From positions 2,280,001 through 2,344,000 of the forward strand of contig NC_016940.1 in assembly GCF_000250635.1 (NCBI RefSeq): a DNA stretch of 64,000 nt. The letters run 5' to 3'. Position 1 is the first letter of the stretch. Every line of letters starts with the position of its first letter. Positions 7,686 through 15,645 of this stretch are shown in pieces. This stretch comes from Saprospira grandis str. Lewin. GTDB taxonomy: Bacteria > Bacteroidota > Bacteroidia > Chitinophagales > Saprospiraceae. Made by a program: the position numbers and the translations under genes. The notes below the pieces were generated by a model. It searched no databases. It was not told the origin of the DNA and worked only from the letters and a program-made list of their open reading frames with translations.

Positions 7686-9104
7686 ATGTACAAGAGTAAA
7701 CTATTTGCCTTATATCGCTCTTTGGGAACTGCTCAAGAGCAGCGCCTAGGCCGCTTTTTGTCTTCTCCCTACCACAACCAAAGAGAAGATATTTTGGCCC
7801 TTTATGATTATATACACAATCATGCAACCGAAACAGATCGCCAATCACTACGTAAAGAAACGGTCTATGCCGCCCTTTTTGAAGGCCCCTATAAGGTGGC
7901 CAAAATGGACCATCTGATGTCTATGCTCCTCCAACTGATCGAACGCTTTTTGTTGGTCGAACGCATCGAGCAAGAACCCCTAGAATCACAAATCAAACTC
8001 AACCGCAGCTATCTGGAATTGGGCCTCGATAAGCATTTTAGACAAAGCTGGCGAAAAGCCGAAGCCCTAAGAGAAGAGTCTCCGCTCCGAGATAGTAATT
8101 ACTATAGATACGGCTATTACTTAGAGTACCAACGCTACGAACAGTCTACCTCAGAACGTAGACACCAAGCCAAAAATCTACTTAAGTTGAGCCAAAGCTT
8201 TGATATTTACTTTCTAGCCGAACGCTTCAAACAAGCTTGCCTGATGCTGGCCCATGAAGCAGTCTATAAGGTAGAGTACAACCGCAGCCTAGTCGAACTA
8301 CTCGAACAATATGTGCAGCAAAACCCTCAGCTTTTGGCCCAGGATAGTCCTCTTTCCCTTTATTTTTTTTGCTACCAAAGTTTACTTCCGCCTTATCCCG
8401 AAGCCAGTTTCCAAGCTTTTAAAAAGGCCCTGCTTGGCCCCGCTCAAAATACACTCCCCAAGGCCGAACTCCGAGACCTCTATCTATTGGCCATCAATTA
8501 CTGTATTCGCCGCTCTAATTCTGGACAAAAACACTATCTCAAAGAATTACTCTATTTCTATAAGTCGGGCCTGCAAGAAGGGATCCTCATCCAAAATGGC
8601 CGCCTGCCAACAAGTAGCTTTAAGAATATGGTCAAGGCCGCCCTCAAAAGCAAAGAGTTTGCCTGGGCCAAGGAGTTTATTGAGCAGTATCCACCCTATT
8701 TAGACCCCAAGCACCGAGCCGCTTATTTACATTATGCCCAAGGCGAATACTATTATTATTTGGGCCAATATGAACAAGCTATGCTGGCCCTGCAAGAAAT
8801 TGAGTTTGGCGATATTTTTATGAATCTGAGCGCCCGCCTGCTCTTACTCAAAATGTACTACGAATTAGGCGAACTAGAGGCCCTAGAAGCCCAAATCAAT
8901 AGTATGAAAATCTATTTGCAACGCAAGGACCAACTGGGCTACCACCGAGAGAACTATAAGAATATTCTCTACTTCTGTCGCCGCCTCCTCCAATTACCCC
9001 CATACCCCAAAATAGCCGAGAAAAAAAAGCTAGAGGCCGACATCCAAAGCCGCCAACCCTTAACCGAAAAAGACTGGCTGCTCCAACAATTGGCCAAAAA
9101 ATAA
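7686..9104 (+). CDS. Helical-repeat (TPR-like) hypothetical protein
   Basis: 472 residues, no signal peptide and no membrane span. Rich in Tyr, Leu, Gln and Glu, with a pattern of paired amphipathic helices. A TPR-like stretch is visible around residues 345-400 (RAAYLHYAQGEYYYYLGQYEQAMLAL). Probably a protein-binding scaffold; I know no catalytic motif in it. It begins right after repeat copy 3 and ends at the hairpin terminator at 9111-9148. Confidence 0.75.
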   Translation: MYKSKLFALYRSLGTAQEQRLGRFLSSPYHNQREDILALYDYIHNHATETDRQSLRKETVYAALFEGPYKVAKMDHLMSMLLQLIERFLLVERIEQEPLESQIKLNRSYLELGLDKHFRQSWRKAEALREESPLRDSNYYRYGYYLEYQRYEQSTSERRHQAKNLLKLSQSFDIYFLAERFKQACLMLAHEAVYKVEYNRSLVELLEQYVQQNPQLLAQDSPLSLYFFCYQSLLPPYPEASFQAFKKALLGPAQNTLPKAELRDLYLLAINYCIRRSNSGQKHYLKELLYFYKSGLQEGILIQNGRLPTSSFKNMVKAALKSKEFAWAKEFIEQYPPYLDPKHRAAYLHYAQGEYYYYLGQYEQAMLALQEIEFGDIFMNLSARLLLLKMYYELGELEALEAQINSMKIYLQRKDQLGYHRENYKNILYFCRRLLQLPPYPKIAEKKKLEADIQSRQPLTEKDWLLQQLAKK

Positions 9105-9110
9105 GCAAAA

Positions 9111-9148
9111 CAAAAGGCCCTGCAGCTCGCTGCGGGGCCTTTTGTTTG
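9111..9148 (+). terminator. Strong hairpin terminator after the helical-repeat gene
   Basis: A 15-bp stem (CAAAAGGCCC-TGCAG with CTGCG-GGGCCTTTTG, one G-T pair) and a 4-base loop. The T run is short, so termination is inferred from stem strength and position 6 bases after the stop. Confidence 0.72.
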
Positions 9149-9451
9149 CCCAGAACCGCCCCTGAGGCCAAGAATTAGAAATCTAAAACTATTCTAAATA
9201 AGAAGCAACTAGGCCTTTATTTAAGCAAAAAGCGGGCTCTTGGGTTTTGATATAGTAATTTAGATATAAATCTGGCTCAGAAGATAAGCCTTTTGCCCGC
9301 TCTTTCTGTAACTATCTTTACAAAAAAGGGAAGAAAGAGGACAAAATTTAATATTTTTCGGCCGCTTTGTTTGTAGCAAAAAACAGACAAAATTGGGAGA
9401 AATATCTTCTTCTGAGAACGAAAACACATTATCGAACCAAAATCTTGACAC
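9149..9451. other. AT-rich upstream region of the sdh operon
   Basis: About 300 bases without a credible gene. Short frames here have no family match and no codon signal. It should hold the sdhCAB promoter, but I could not find a convincing TTTG-N19-TAnnTTTG pair. Confidence 0.5.
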
Positions 9452-10126
9452 ATGAATTGGGTAGTCAAATTTCTTACTTCATCTTTGGGCAAAAAGCTCA
9501 TCATGAGTCTTACCGGTCTCTTTTTATGCACCTTTTTGGTGGTGCATATGATTGGTAACCTGGCTCTGTTTGCCGATGCCGACGGTCATAGTTTCAACGA
9601 ATATGCCGAGTTTATGGCCCACAACCCCCTCATTAAGACGGTTTCTTTGGGCCTCTATTTCTTCATTTTTCTGCATGCTGTACAGGGAATTGCCATTTGG
9701 GTATCTAACCGCAATTCTGCCGGAGGAAGCAGCCGCTATAAGGGCAGCGAAAAAGCTAAAACAGAAGCTAGCGCAGCTTCTCGCAACATGATGTGGCTAG
9801 GCGTACTTATCCTCGCCTTTTTGTTGTTGCACATGGCGCAGTTCTGGCTCAAAGCTAAGTTTACTGGCCTTACCCGTGAAGGCGACCTATACTATGAGGT
9901 CTCTCTTGCCTTTCAGCAAGAATGGGTGGTGATTGTTTATCTATTGGGCTTGTTTGCACTCTCTGCTCACCTTTTACACGGCTTTCAGTCTGCTTTCCAA
10001 ACTTTGGGACTCAACCACAAAAAGTATACTCCCGTTGTTAAAGCTATCGGAGTTGCCTTTGCTATCCTTGTCCCTCTCGGATTCGCAACTATGCCAATCT
10101 TCTTCTACGTTAAGGAAATGCTCTAG
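9452..10126 (+). CDS. sdhC: Succinate dehydrogenase cytochrome b subunit (fused-type membrane anchor)
   Basis: 224 residues, with five hydrophobic spans and His residues suited to haem binding (VVHMIGN, FLHAVQG, LLHMAQF, SAHLLHG). It anchors complex II in the membrane and passes electrons to quinone. One five-span subunit in place of separate SdhC and SdhD is the Bacteroidota/Bacillus type. First gene of sdhCAB. Confidence 0.92.
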   Translation: MNWVVKFLTSSLGKKLIMSLTGLFLCTFLVVHMIGNLALFADADGHSFNEYAEFMAHNPLIKTVSLGLYFFIFLHAVQGIAIWVSNRNSAGGSSRYKGSEKAKTEASAASRNMMWLGVLILAFLLLHMAQFWLKAKFTGLTREGDLYYEVSLAFQQEWVVIVYLLGLFALSAHLLHGFQSAFQTLGLNHKKYTPVVKAIGVAFAILVPLGFATMPIFFYVKEML

Positions 10127-10171
10127 ATAGCGCAAACTATCTAAGTAGCTAGCTGTTAGTTTATTAGCAGC
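10124..10171 (+). other. Two stem-loops between sdhC and sdhA
   Basis: TAGATAG / CTATCTA (10124-10130 with 10137-10143, overlapping the sdhC stop codon), then GCTGTTA / TAGCAGC (about 10149-10171, one G-T pair). Neither is followed by a T run, so mRNA stability or processing is more likely than termination. Confidence 0.5.
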
Positions 10172-10231
10172 GAAATGTTTGGCTCTGCCAACAGTATTCA
10201 AACTCGACTTTAAAAAAATAATCATACTCTT

Positions 10232-12235
10232 ATGAGAAAGTTAGATTCTAAAGTACCTCCTGGTCCCTTAGCCGAAAAATGGGTTAAGTATCGTTCAACT
10301 ATGCCGCTAGTAGCCCCCAATAACAAACGTCGCCTAGATGTTATCGTTGTTGGTACTGGCCTCGCTGGTGCCTCTGCTGCAGCAACCCTAGGAGAGTTAG
10401 GCTATAATGTTTCTTGTTTTACTTTTCATGATAGCCCCCGCCGCGCTCACTCTATCGCCGCTCAGGGTGGAATCAATGCCGCCAAAAATTACCGAAATGA
10501 TGGCGATAGCGTTTACCGCCTTTTCTATGATACCATCAAAGGGGGAGACTACCGCTCTAGAGAAGCTAATGTGCATCGCCTAGCCGAAGCCTCTACCGAT
10601 ATTATTGACCAATGTGTGGCTCAAGGGGTTCCCTTCGCCCGCGAATATGGTGGAGAACTCGCTACCCGCTCTTTCGGTGGGGTACAAGTATCTCGTACCT
10701 TCTATGCCCGTGGCCAAACTGGTCAGCAGCTTTTGTTGGGCGCCTATAGTGCCCTCTCTCGCCAAATCTCTTTGGGTAGCGTGACGATGTATAACCGCCA
10801 CGAAATGCTCGATTTGGTAGTCGTAGACGGTAAAGCTCGCGGAATTATCGCCCGTAACCTCCTCAACGGGAAAATTGAACGCTATGCCGCTCATGCCGTT
10901 GTGCTCGGTACCGGCGGATACGGTAATGTGTATTATCTCTCTACTAACGCTATGGGATGTAATGTCTCTGCCGCCTGGAGAGCCCACCGCCGTGGTGCCT
11001 ATTTTGCCAACCCTTGCTATTGCCAAATTCACCCCACCTGTATCCCCGTTTCGGGCGATTATCAGTCTAAACTAACACTGATGTCAGAATCACTCCGTAA
11101 TGACGGACGTGTATGGGTGCCCAAGGATATGGCTATGGTCGAAAAACTCCGCAAAGGAGAAGTTAAACCCGAAAATGTAGCCGAGGAAGATCGCGATTAT
11201 TACCTAGAACGCATCTATCCCGCTTTCGGTAACTTGGTGCCTCGTGATGTAGCCTCTAGAGCCGCTAAATATGTTTGTGATGAAGGACGTGGAGTTGGAC
11301 CAACTGGCCTCTCTGTTTACCTAGATTTCTCTACAAACACTATGCGCTACGGCCGCTCTGTAGCTATCTCTAAAGGCCAGCCCGATGCCTCAGATGCTAA
11401 GGTGAAAGAATGGGGTAAAGAAGTGGTTTCTGCAAAATACGGTAACCTCTTCGAAATGTATGAGAAGATTACTGGCGAAAATCCCTACGAAACACCCATG
11501 CGTATCTATCCCGCTATCCACTATACTATGGGGGGACTTTGGGTAGATTATAACCTAGAAACAACGATCCCCGGCCTCTTCGCCCTAGGCGAATGTAATT
11601 TCTCTGACCATGGCGCTAACCGCCTCGGTGCTTCTGCCCTAATGCAAGGTCTAGCCGATGGCTATTTCGTCATCCCTTACACTATCGGTACTTTCTTGGC
11701 CAACGAAATCCGTACACCCAAGATTAGCCCCGAACAAGCTGCTTTCGATCAAGCAGAAAAAGAAGTGAAGGAACGTATCGAGAAACTACTTAGCATCCAA
11801 GGAAACCGCTCTGTAGAGTCTTTCCACCGCGAACTAGGCGTAGATATTATGTGGGAGTACTGCGGTATGGCCCGTAATGCCGATGGCCTCAAAACAGCAC
11901 AGCAAAAGGTCCGCAAACTCCGCGATGAGTTCTGGAAAAATGTATTCGTCCCCGGCGCTGCCAACGAATATAATCCCGAACTCGAAAAAGCGCTCCGCGT
12001 AGCCGATTTCTTCGAACTCGCCGAGGTGATGATTATGGATGCCCTAGACCGTAAAGAGTCTTGCGGTGGCCACTTCCGCGATGAATACGCTACTCCAGAA
12101 GGAGAAGCCCAGCGTAATGATAAAGAATATGCTTATGTAGCCGCCTGGGAATTTAAAGGCCCCGGCCAAGCCGAACTCCACAAAGAAGAACTCACCTTCG
12201 AAAATGTAGAGCTCAAAACGCGTAGCTACAAGTAA
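10232..12235 (+). CDS. sdhA: Succinate dehydrogenase/fumarate reductase flavoprotein subunit
   Basis: 667 residues. It oxidises succinate to fumarate in the TCA cycle. FAD dinucleotide fold [12 protein letters not shown] (about 41-52), the [11 protein letters not shown] motif whose His carries covalent FAD, active-site blocks IHPT and [11 protein letters not shown], and [10 protein letters not shown]. The length fits the long FrdA/SdhA type of Bacteroidota. Second gene of the operon, 105 bases after sdhC. Confidence 0.96.
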   Translation: MRKLDSKVPPGPLAEKWVKYRSTMPLVAPNNKRRLDVIVVGTGLAGASAAATLGELGYNVSCFTFHDSPRRAHSIAAQGGINAAKNYRNDGDSVYRLFYDTIKGGDYRSREANVHRLAEASTDIIDQCVAQGVPFAREYGGELATRSFGGVQVSRTFYARGQTGQQLLLGAYSALSRQISLGSVTMYNRHEMLDLVVVDGKARGIIARNLLNGKIERYAAHAVVLGTGGYGNVYYLSTNAMGCNVSAAWRAHRRGAYFANPCYCQIHPTCIPVSGDYQSKLTLMSESLRNDGRVWVPKDMAMVEKLRKGEVKPENVAEEDRDYYLERIYPAFGNLVPRDVASRAAKYVCDEGRGVGPTGLSVYLDFSTNTMRYGRSVAISKGQPDASDAKVKEWGKEVVSAKYGNLFEMYEKITGENPYETPMRIYPAIHYTMGGLWVDYNLETTIPGLFALGECNFSDHGANRLGASALMQGLADGYFVIPYTIGTFLANEIRTPKISPEQAAFDQAEKEVKERIEKLLSIQGNRSVESFHRELGVDIMWEYCGMARNADGLKTAQQKVRKLRDEFWKNVFVPGAANEYNPELEKALRVADFFELAEVMIMDALDRKESCGGHFRDEYATPEGEAQRNDKEYAYVAAWEFKGPGQAELHKEELTFENVELKTRSYK

Positions 12236-12274
12236 TTCTTTTCACATCTATTGACTATTTAAACTCCATATATT

Positions 12275-13048
12275 ATGGCTCATGACGAAATTAGACTGAC
12301 GCTCAACGTCTGGAGACAAAAAAGTGCAGGCCAAGCCGGTAAGTTCGAAAGCTATCAGGTGACTGCCAATACGCATATGTCTTTCCTCGAAATGTTGGAC
12401 GTCCTCAATGAACAACTCAACTCCCAAAAGAAAGACCCCGTCGCTTTTGAACACGATTGCCGCGAGGGAATCTGCGGAGCTTGTAGCCTCGTAATCAACG
12501 GCCGCCCGCATGGCCCTATGCAAGGTACCACTACTTGCCAATTGCATATGCGCCACTTCGATGATGGCGATACGATCTGGATCGAACCCTACCGCGCTAA
12601 GGCCTTCCCCGTAGTGAAGGACCTGGTGGTAGACCGCTCTGCCTTCGATCGCATTATCCAAGCCGGAGGATACGTTTCTGTAAATACTGGGGGTACTCCC
12701 GACGGTAACGCTATTCCTATCGAGCAAGAGGTGGCCGCCAAGGGCTTTAATGCCGCCGCTTGTATTGGCTGTGGCGCCTGTGTGGCCGCCTGCCCCAATG
12801 CCTCGGCTATGCTCTTTACTTCTGCTAAAGTGACGCATTTGGCCACTATGCCGCAAGGACATGTAGAGGCCCAACAACGGGTACTCAATATGGTCAGCCA
12901 AATGGATGGCGAGGGCTTCGGTCTTTGCTCTAATATTGGCGCCTGTGAGGCCGAATGCCCCAAGGAAATCTCTATCGAGAATATCGCTCAGATGAACCGC
13001 GAGTATATTGCCGCTGTCTTTGGCTCTAACCGCCAAGCTGCTAAATAA
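12275..13048 (+). CDS. sdhB: Succinate dehydrogenase/fumarate reductase iron-sulfur subunit
   Basis: 257 residues. It carries electrons from the flavin to the membrane anchor. [2Fe-2S] ligands in CREGICGAC...C; the [4Fe-4S] and [3Fe-4S] ligands in [12 protein letters not shown] and [12 protein letters not shown]. It starts 39 bases after sdhA and closes the operon, followed by the terminator at 13077-13110. Confidence 0.96.
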   Translation: MAHDEIRLTLNVWRQKSAGQAGKFESYQVTANTHMSFLEMLDVLNEQLNSQKKDPVAFEHDCREGICGACSLVINGRPHGPMQGTTTCQLHMRHFDDGDTIWIEPYRAKAFPVVKDLVVDRSAFDRIIQAGGYVSVNTGGTPDGNAIPIEQEVAAKGFNAAACIGCGACVAACPNASAMLFTSAKVTHLATMPQGHVEAQQRVLNMVSQMDGEGFGLCSNIGACEAECPKEISIENIAQMNREYIAAVFGSNRQAAK

Positions 13049-13076
13049 ACCGCTTCCTCTGATCCCAATTTATACT

Positions 13077-13110
13077 GGTCAGTGCCTCCTGAGGTACTGA
13101 CCTTTTTTTT
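13077..13110 (+). terminator. Rho-independent terminator of the sdh operon
   Basis: Stem GGTCAGT-g-CCTC / GAGG-t-ACTGACC with a 2-base loop, then eight T. Repeat copy 4 begins within the T run. Confidence 0.9.
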
Positions 13111-13331
13111 GGGGCCTCCGCCTCGCTACGCTCGTCGGCGGTTACTCCCTTTGGTCGTCGAACTGCGGACTGAAGTCCTTGTTGTCGTTCCGCAGCTCGC
13201 TGCTGTTTTTGGGCCTCCGCCTCCCTTTGGTCGTCGGCGCTACGTTCCGCAGCTCGCAGGTCTGCTCGGCCCTGCGTCGCCTTCGGCTCCTTGGTCTGCG
13301 GCTGCGCCGCACTGCTGCACATCGCTAGGCC
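13105..13331 (+). repeat. Intergenic structured element, copy 4 (+), tandem double
   Basis: A partial unit (13105-13205) with the same CGTCGAACTGCGG...CGCAGCTCGCTGCTG plan as copy 3, then a full unit (13206-13331). The full unit has the core at about 13251-13277, hairpin 2 TGCGGC-tgc-GCCGCA and the CACATCGCTAGGCC end. It starts directly at the sdh terminator T run. Confidence 0.87.
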
Positions 13332-13347
13332 GCTCAGCTGTCTTTTT

Positions 13348-13848
13348 TCAGCCTAAGTTTCTTCTTCGGCCTTTGATCTCTGTCAAATAGGGCGTAAAGG
13401 TTTTGATGGGGTATTTGATCTCTGTCAAATAGGGCGTAAAGGTTTTGATGGGGTATTTGATCTCTGTCAAATAGGGCAAAAAGGTTTTGATGGGGTATTT
13501 GATCTCTGTCAAATAGGGCGTAAAGGTTTTGATGGGGTATTTGATCTCTGTCAAATAGGGCGTAAAGGTTTTGATATGCCGTTCTGCATCTGCAGAATAG
13601 GGTGTAAAGGTTTTGATATGCTGTTCTGCATCTGCAGAATAGGGTGTAAAGGTTTTGATGTGCTGTTCTGCATCTGCAGAATAGGGCGTAAAGGTTTTGA
13701 TATGCTGTTCTGCATCTGCAGAATAGGGCGTAAAGGTTTTGATGTGCCGTTCTGCATCTGCAGAATAGGGTGTAAAGGTTTTGATGTGCCGTTCTGCATC
13801 TGCAGAATAGGGCATAAAGGTTTTGATAGGTTGTTCTGCCGCAGCCAA
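13348..13848 (-). CDS. Possible repeat protein across the 42-bp array (uncertain)
   Basis: An open frame of up to 166 residues with 14-residue repeats. It starts at TTG (13848); no ATG or GTG lies between the preceding in-frame stop and the repeats, and I see no convincing ribosome-binding site or signal. In favour of coding: two of the three recurrent differences between type-2 units (ACA/ACG and CAT/CAC) are silent in this frame but change residues in the open + strand frame. Against: no start, no homologue I know, and location in a gene-poor island. It may be a relic or no gene at all. Confidence 0.25.
   Translation of the reverse strand: MAAAEQPIKTFMPYSADAERHIKTFTPYSADAERHIKTFTPYSADAEQHIKTFTPYSADAEQHIKTFTPYSADAEQHIKTFTPYSADAERHIKTFTPYLTEIKYPIKTFTPYLTEIKYPIKTFLPYLTEIKYPIKTFTPYLTEIKYPIKTFTPYLTEIKGRRRNLG
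13372..13833. repeat. Eleven tandem 42-bp repeats in two alternating-arm types
   Basis: Units start at 13372 and every 42 bases after it. The first five (13372-13581) carry the block TTTGATCTCTGTCAAA; the next six (13582-13833) carry TTCTGCATCTGCAGAA instead. Both blocks are inverted repeats (TTTGA/TCAAA and TTCTGCA/TGCAGAA). The other 26 bases (TAGGGCGTAAAGGTTTTGAT plus 6) are nearly constant. As 42 is a multiple of three, both strands stay open: minus strand unit IKTFTPYSADAEQH or IKTFTPYLTEIKYP. A 12th partial unit starts at 13834. Coding or structural function unresolved. Confidence 0.92.
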
Positions 13849-13875
13849 TCTTGCTGGGCCATCATCTTGCTCGCC

Positions 13876-14020
13876 GCAGGAGCTTAAAAGCCCCTGCTTC
13901 TTGGATAGAAGGCAGGGACTTAGATTTTTCAGGTCCTGCGGCTTTTAAGCTGCAGGCCAAGAGGACTGCCAAAATCTAGCTTAGTTGTTCCGAAATTGGC
14001 TGCGGCTTTTAAGCTGCAGC
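13876..14020. repeat. Three related palindromes with a GCTT-AAGC centre
   Basis: 13876-13897 (GCAGG-a-GCTT-aa-AAGC-c-CCTGC), 13935-13956 (CCTGC-g-GCTT-tt-AAGC-t-GCAGG) and 13999-14020 (GCTGC-g-GCTT-tt-AAGC-t-GCAGC). The inner stem is constant and the outer arms change while remaining complementary. The middle one is further enclosed by an AGATTTT / AAAATCT pair (about 13922 and 13971). No gene is visible here. Confidence 0.75.
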
Positions 14021-14040
14021 TATGATGGCCGAAGGCCAAA

Positions 14041-14157
14041 GGCCTAGCGATGTGCAGCAGTGGCCGTCAGGCCAGACCGAGCCGCTGAAAGCGGCGAAGG
14101 GCCGAGCGAAGAGCGAGCTGCGCAACGTAGCGCCCGCCGAAGGCGGGAGGCCCCCAA
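14041..14157 (-). repeat. Intergenic structured element, copy 5 (-)
   Basis: On the minus strand: GGGGGCCTCCCGCC-ttc-GGCGGG head, CGCTACGTT, the core variant GCTCGCTCTTCGCTCGGCC, hairpin 1 GCCGCT-ttc-AGCGGC, hairpin 2 TGGCC-tgac-GGCCA, end CACATCGCTAGGCC. It faces copy 4 across the 42-bp array. Confidence 0.85.
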
Positions 14158-14233
14158 TCCCCCTAACTACTTGCAAAAGACCTAGTTGAAACAACTTTTT
14201 GAGGAGAAAAAACGTCTTGTTAATAAAGACCTA

Positions 14234-15601
14234 ATGAAAGCAACTGTACTCTACTCTCTTATTTTTATTTTCTTGAGCTACCTAGGCGCCGCCCAGAGCT
14301 TTGAAAGCCCCGAAGAGCTCCTTTTTGCCGCCATATTTGATCAAGACCTAGAGCAGGTAGAGGCGGCTTTGGGACAGGGGGCGCAACTGGATAGCCGCTA
14401 TACCTATAGCCGCTATGCCGAGGATTGTTTTTATTGGACCCCCATGATGGCCGCCTGTGCCATGGGACAAGTTGAGCTGGTCCGGCTGTTGCAGGATAAT
14501 GGGGCAAGCCTTTGGGCCCCTTTGACGGAAGGTTGGCGCTCTGCCGGACCATTAAGCCAAAAGGGGAGTAGGCCCCTACATGTAGCTGCGGCCTACGGAA
14601 GCGTCGAGGTGGCCGAGTTTTTACTGCAAAGAGGCGCTTTGGTCAATGCTGGCCCCAAGCATTATACCCCCTTATTTTATGCCCTGCAAGCCCCCGAGGC
14701 CAAGCGAGAAGAGCTCATTAGCCTATTGCTCTCTTATGGGGCTGACTATCGACAGCCGGGCATCTTGGCCGAGGCCATTGCGCAGGGCGAAATAGACTGG
14801 GCCAAAAAATGGTTGCGCAAACAAGCCTCTGCCAAGGCCAAACGCCCCAATTGTCAGGGCGCCTGTAGTCCCTTAGAATTGGCCATACAAAAAGAAGCCA
14901 ACGAACTCCTGCCGCTGCTCAAACAAAAAGGGGCCAAATTAGTGGCTAGCGCAGGAGCCCCCCCCTTATTAGAACAGGCCTTTTTGGCCCAAAATCTCTT
15001 TGCTTTTCAGTGGCTTTACCGCCAAGGGCTACGGCCCGATGCCGTCCTATTGGCTCTAGCCGAAAACAGCTCCTCGAGCTGGCAGAAAATCTTGCAAAAT
15101 GGGCAGCTGCAGGCCGAAGATCGCCGTTTTTTGGCCCTGCTTAAAGACCCCATTTTTCAGAATATAGAACTGAGCGAAAAACCTTTGCAAAATATGCAAT
15201 GGCGCAGCCTGAGCGGAGGCTTTATCAGTCTGAAGCAATTGCAAGGCGAATGGCTGCTGATTGTGCCTTGGGCCAGCTGGTGCGAAAGCTGCAAAGAACA
15301 GCTCCGCTCTTTGCATAAGCTAGACAAAAAGCAGCAAAATTGGCGGATTTTAGTCATTTCTCTAGACCCCAAACCCTATCCCTTAGAAGATTTTATGAAG
15401 GCCGAAAAACTGCCTTTTTTAGCCGCTCATGATCCTCAGCTTCATAGCATTAAGGCTTGGGATTGGCGGGCCCCCGAATTGATTTTGCTAGACCCCCAAG
15501 GCTGGCAACGCAGCCGCTCTAAGCAGGCCCTAGACTGGCACAAAAAGCCCCTCAGCCGCTTTTTGCAATTGCAGCGAAAACGCTATCCTGCTAGACCATA
15601 A
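14234..15601 (+). CDS. Secreted ankyrin-repeat protein fused to a thioredoxin-like domain
   Basis: 455 residues from the ATG at 14234, chosen because it gives a signal peptide (hydrophobic core, cut near GAAQS); the frame is also open to a TTG at 14186. Residues about 25-270 hold ankyrin repeats (PLHVAAAYGSVEVAEFLLQRGA, TPLFYAL). Residues about 315-450 are a TlpA/redoxin-like domain with WASWCESC, a CxxC redox pair, and a late LILLDPQG strand. Ankyrin plus thioredoxin in one exported chain is uncommon; the repeats may bring client proteins to the redox site. Ends at a shared bidirectional terminator. Confidence 0.85.
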   Translation: MKATVLYSLIFIFLSYLGAAQSFESPEELLFAAIFDQDLEQVEAALGQGAQLDSRYTYSRYAEDCFYWTPMMAACAMGQVELVRLLQDNGASLWAPLTEGWRSAGPLSQKGSRPLHVAAAYGSVEVAEFLLQRGALVNAGPKHYTPLFYALQAPEAKREELISLLLSYGADYRQPGILAEAIAQGEIDWAKKWLRKQASAKAKRPNCQGACSPLELAIQKEANELLPLLKQKGAKLVASAGAPPLLEQAFLAQNLFAFQWLYRQGLRPDAVLLALAENSSSSWQKILQNGQLQAEDRRFLALLKDPIFQNIELSEKPLQNMQWRSLSGGFISLKQLQGEWLLIVPWASWCESCKEQLRSLHKLDKKQQNWRILVISLDPKPYPLEDFMKAEKLPFLAAHDPQLHSIKAWDWRAPELILLDPQGWQRSRSKQALDWHKKPLSRFLQLQRKRYPARP

Positions 15602-15602
15602 A

Positions 15603-15635
15603 AAAAAGGGCGACCGATAAACGGTCGCCCTTTTT
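15603..15635. terminator. Bidirectional terminator between the ankyrin-thioredoxin gene and trpS
   Basis: Stem AAAAAGGGCGACCG / CGGTCGCCCTTTTT with the loop ATAAA. It has A runs and T runs on both sides, so it can stop both converging genes. Confidence 0.93.
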
Positions 15636-15645
15636 GGTTACTACT

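Noticed and set aside
9260-9558. Short frames upstream of sdhC on both strands
   Set aside because: AT-rich, no family or codon support, overlapping the true sdhC start.
13082-13390. Open frames across repeat copy 4 and other elements
   Set aside because: GC-rich repeats lack stops in several frames on both strands; the frames differ between copies, have no start signals and break at hairpin changes.
13372-13833. CRISPR array
   Set aside because: The 16-base blocks are of only two kinds, not unique spacers, and no cas genes are present.
13834-13905. Lipoprotein signal (LLSSCG-like) in frame upstream of the 42-bp array on the minus strand
   Set aside because: No start codon between the upstream stop and the Cys, and no hydrophobic stretch; the residues come from a palindrome.
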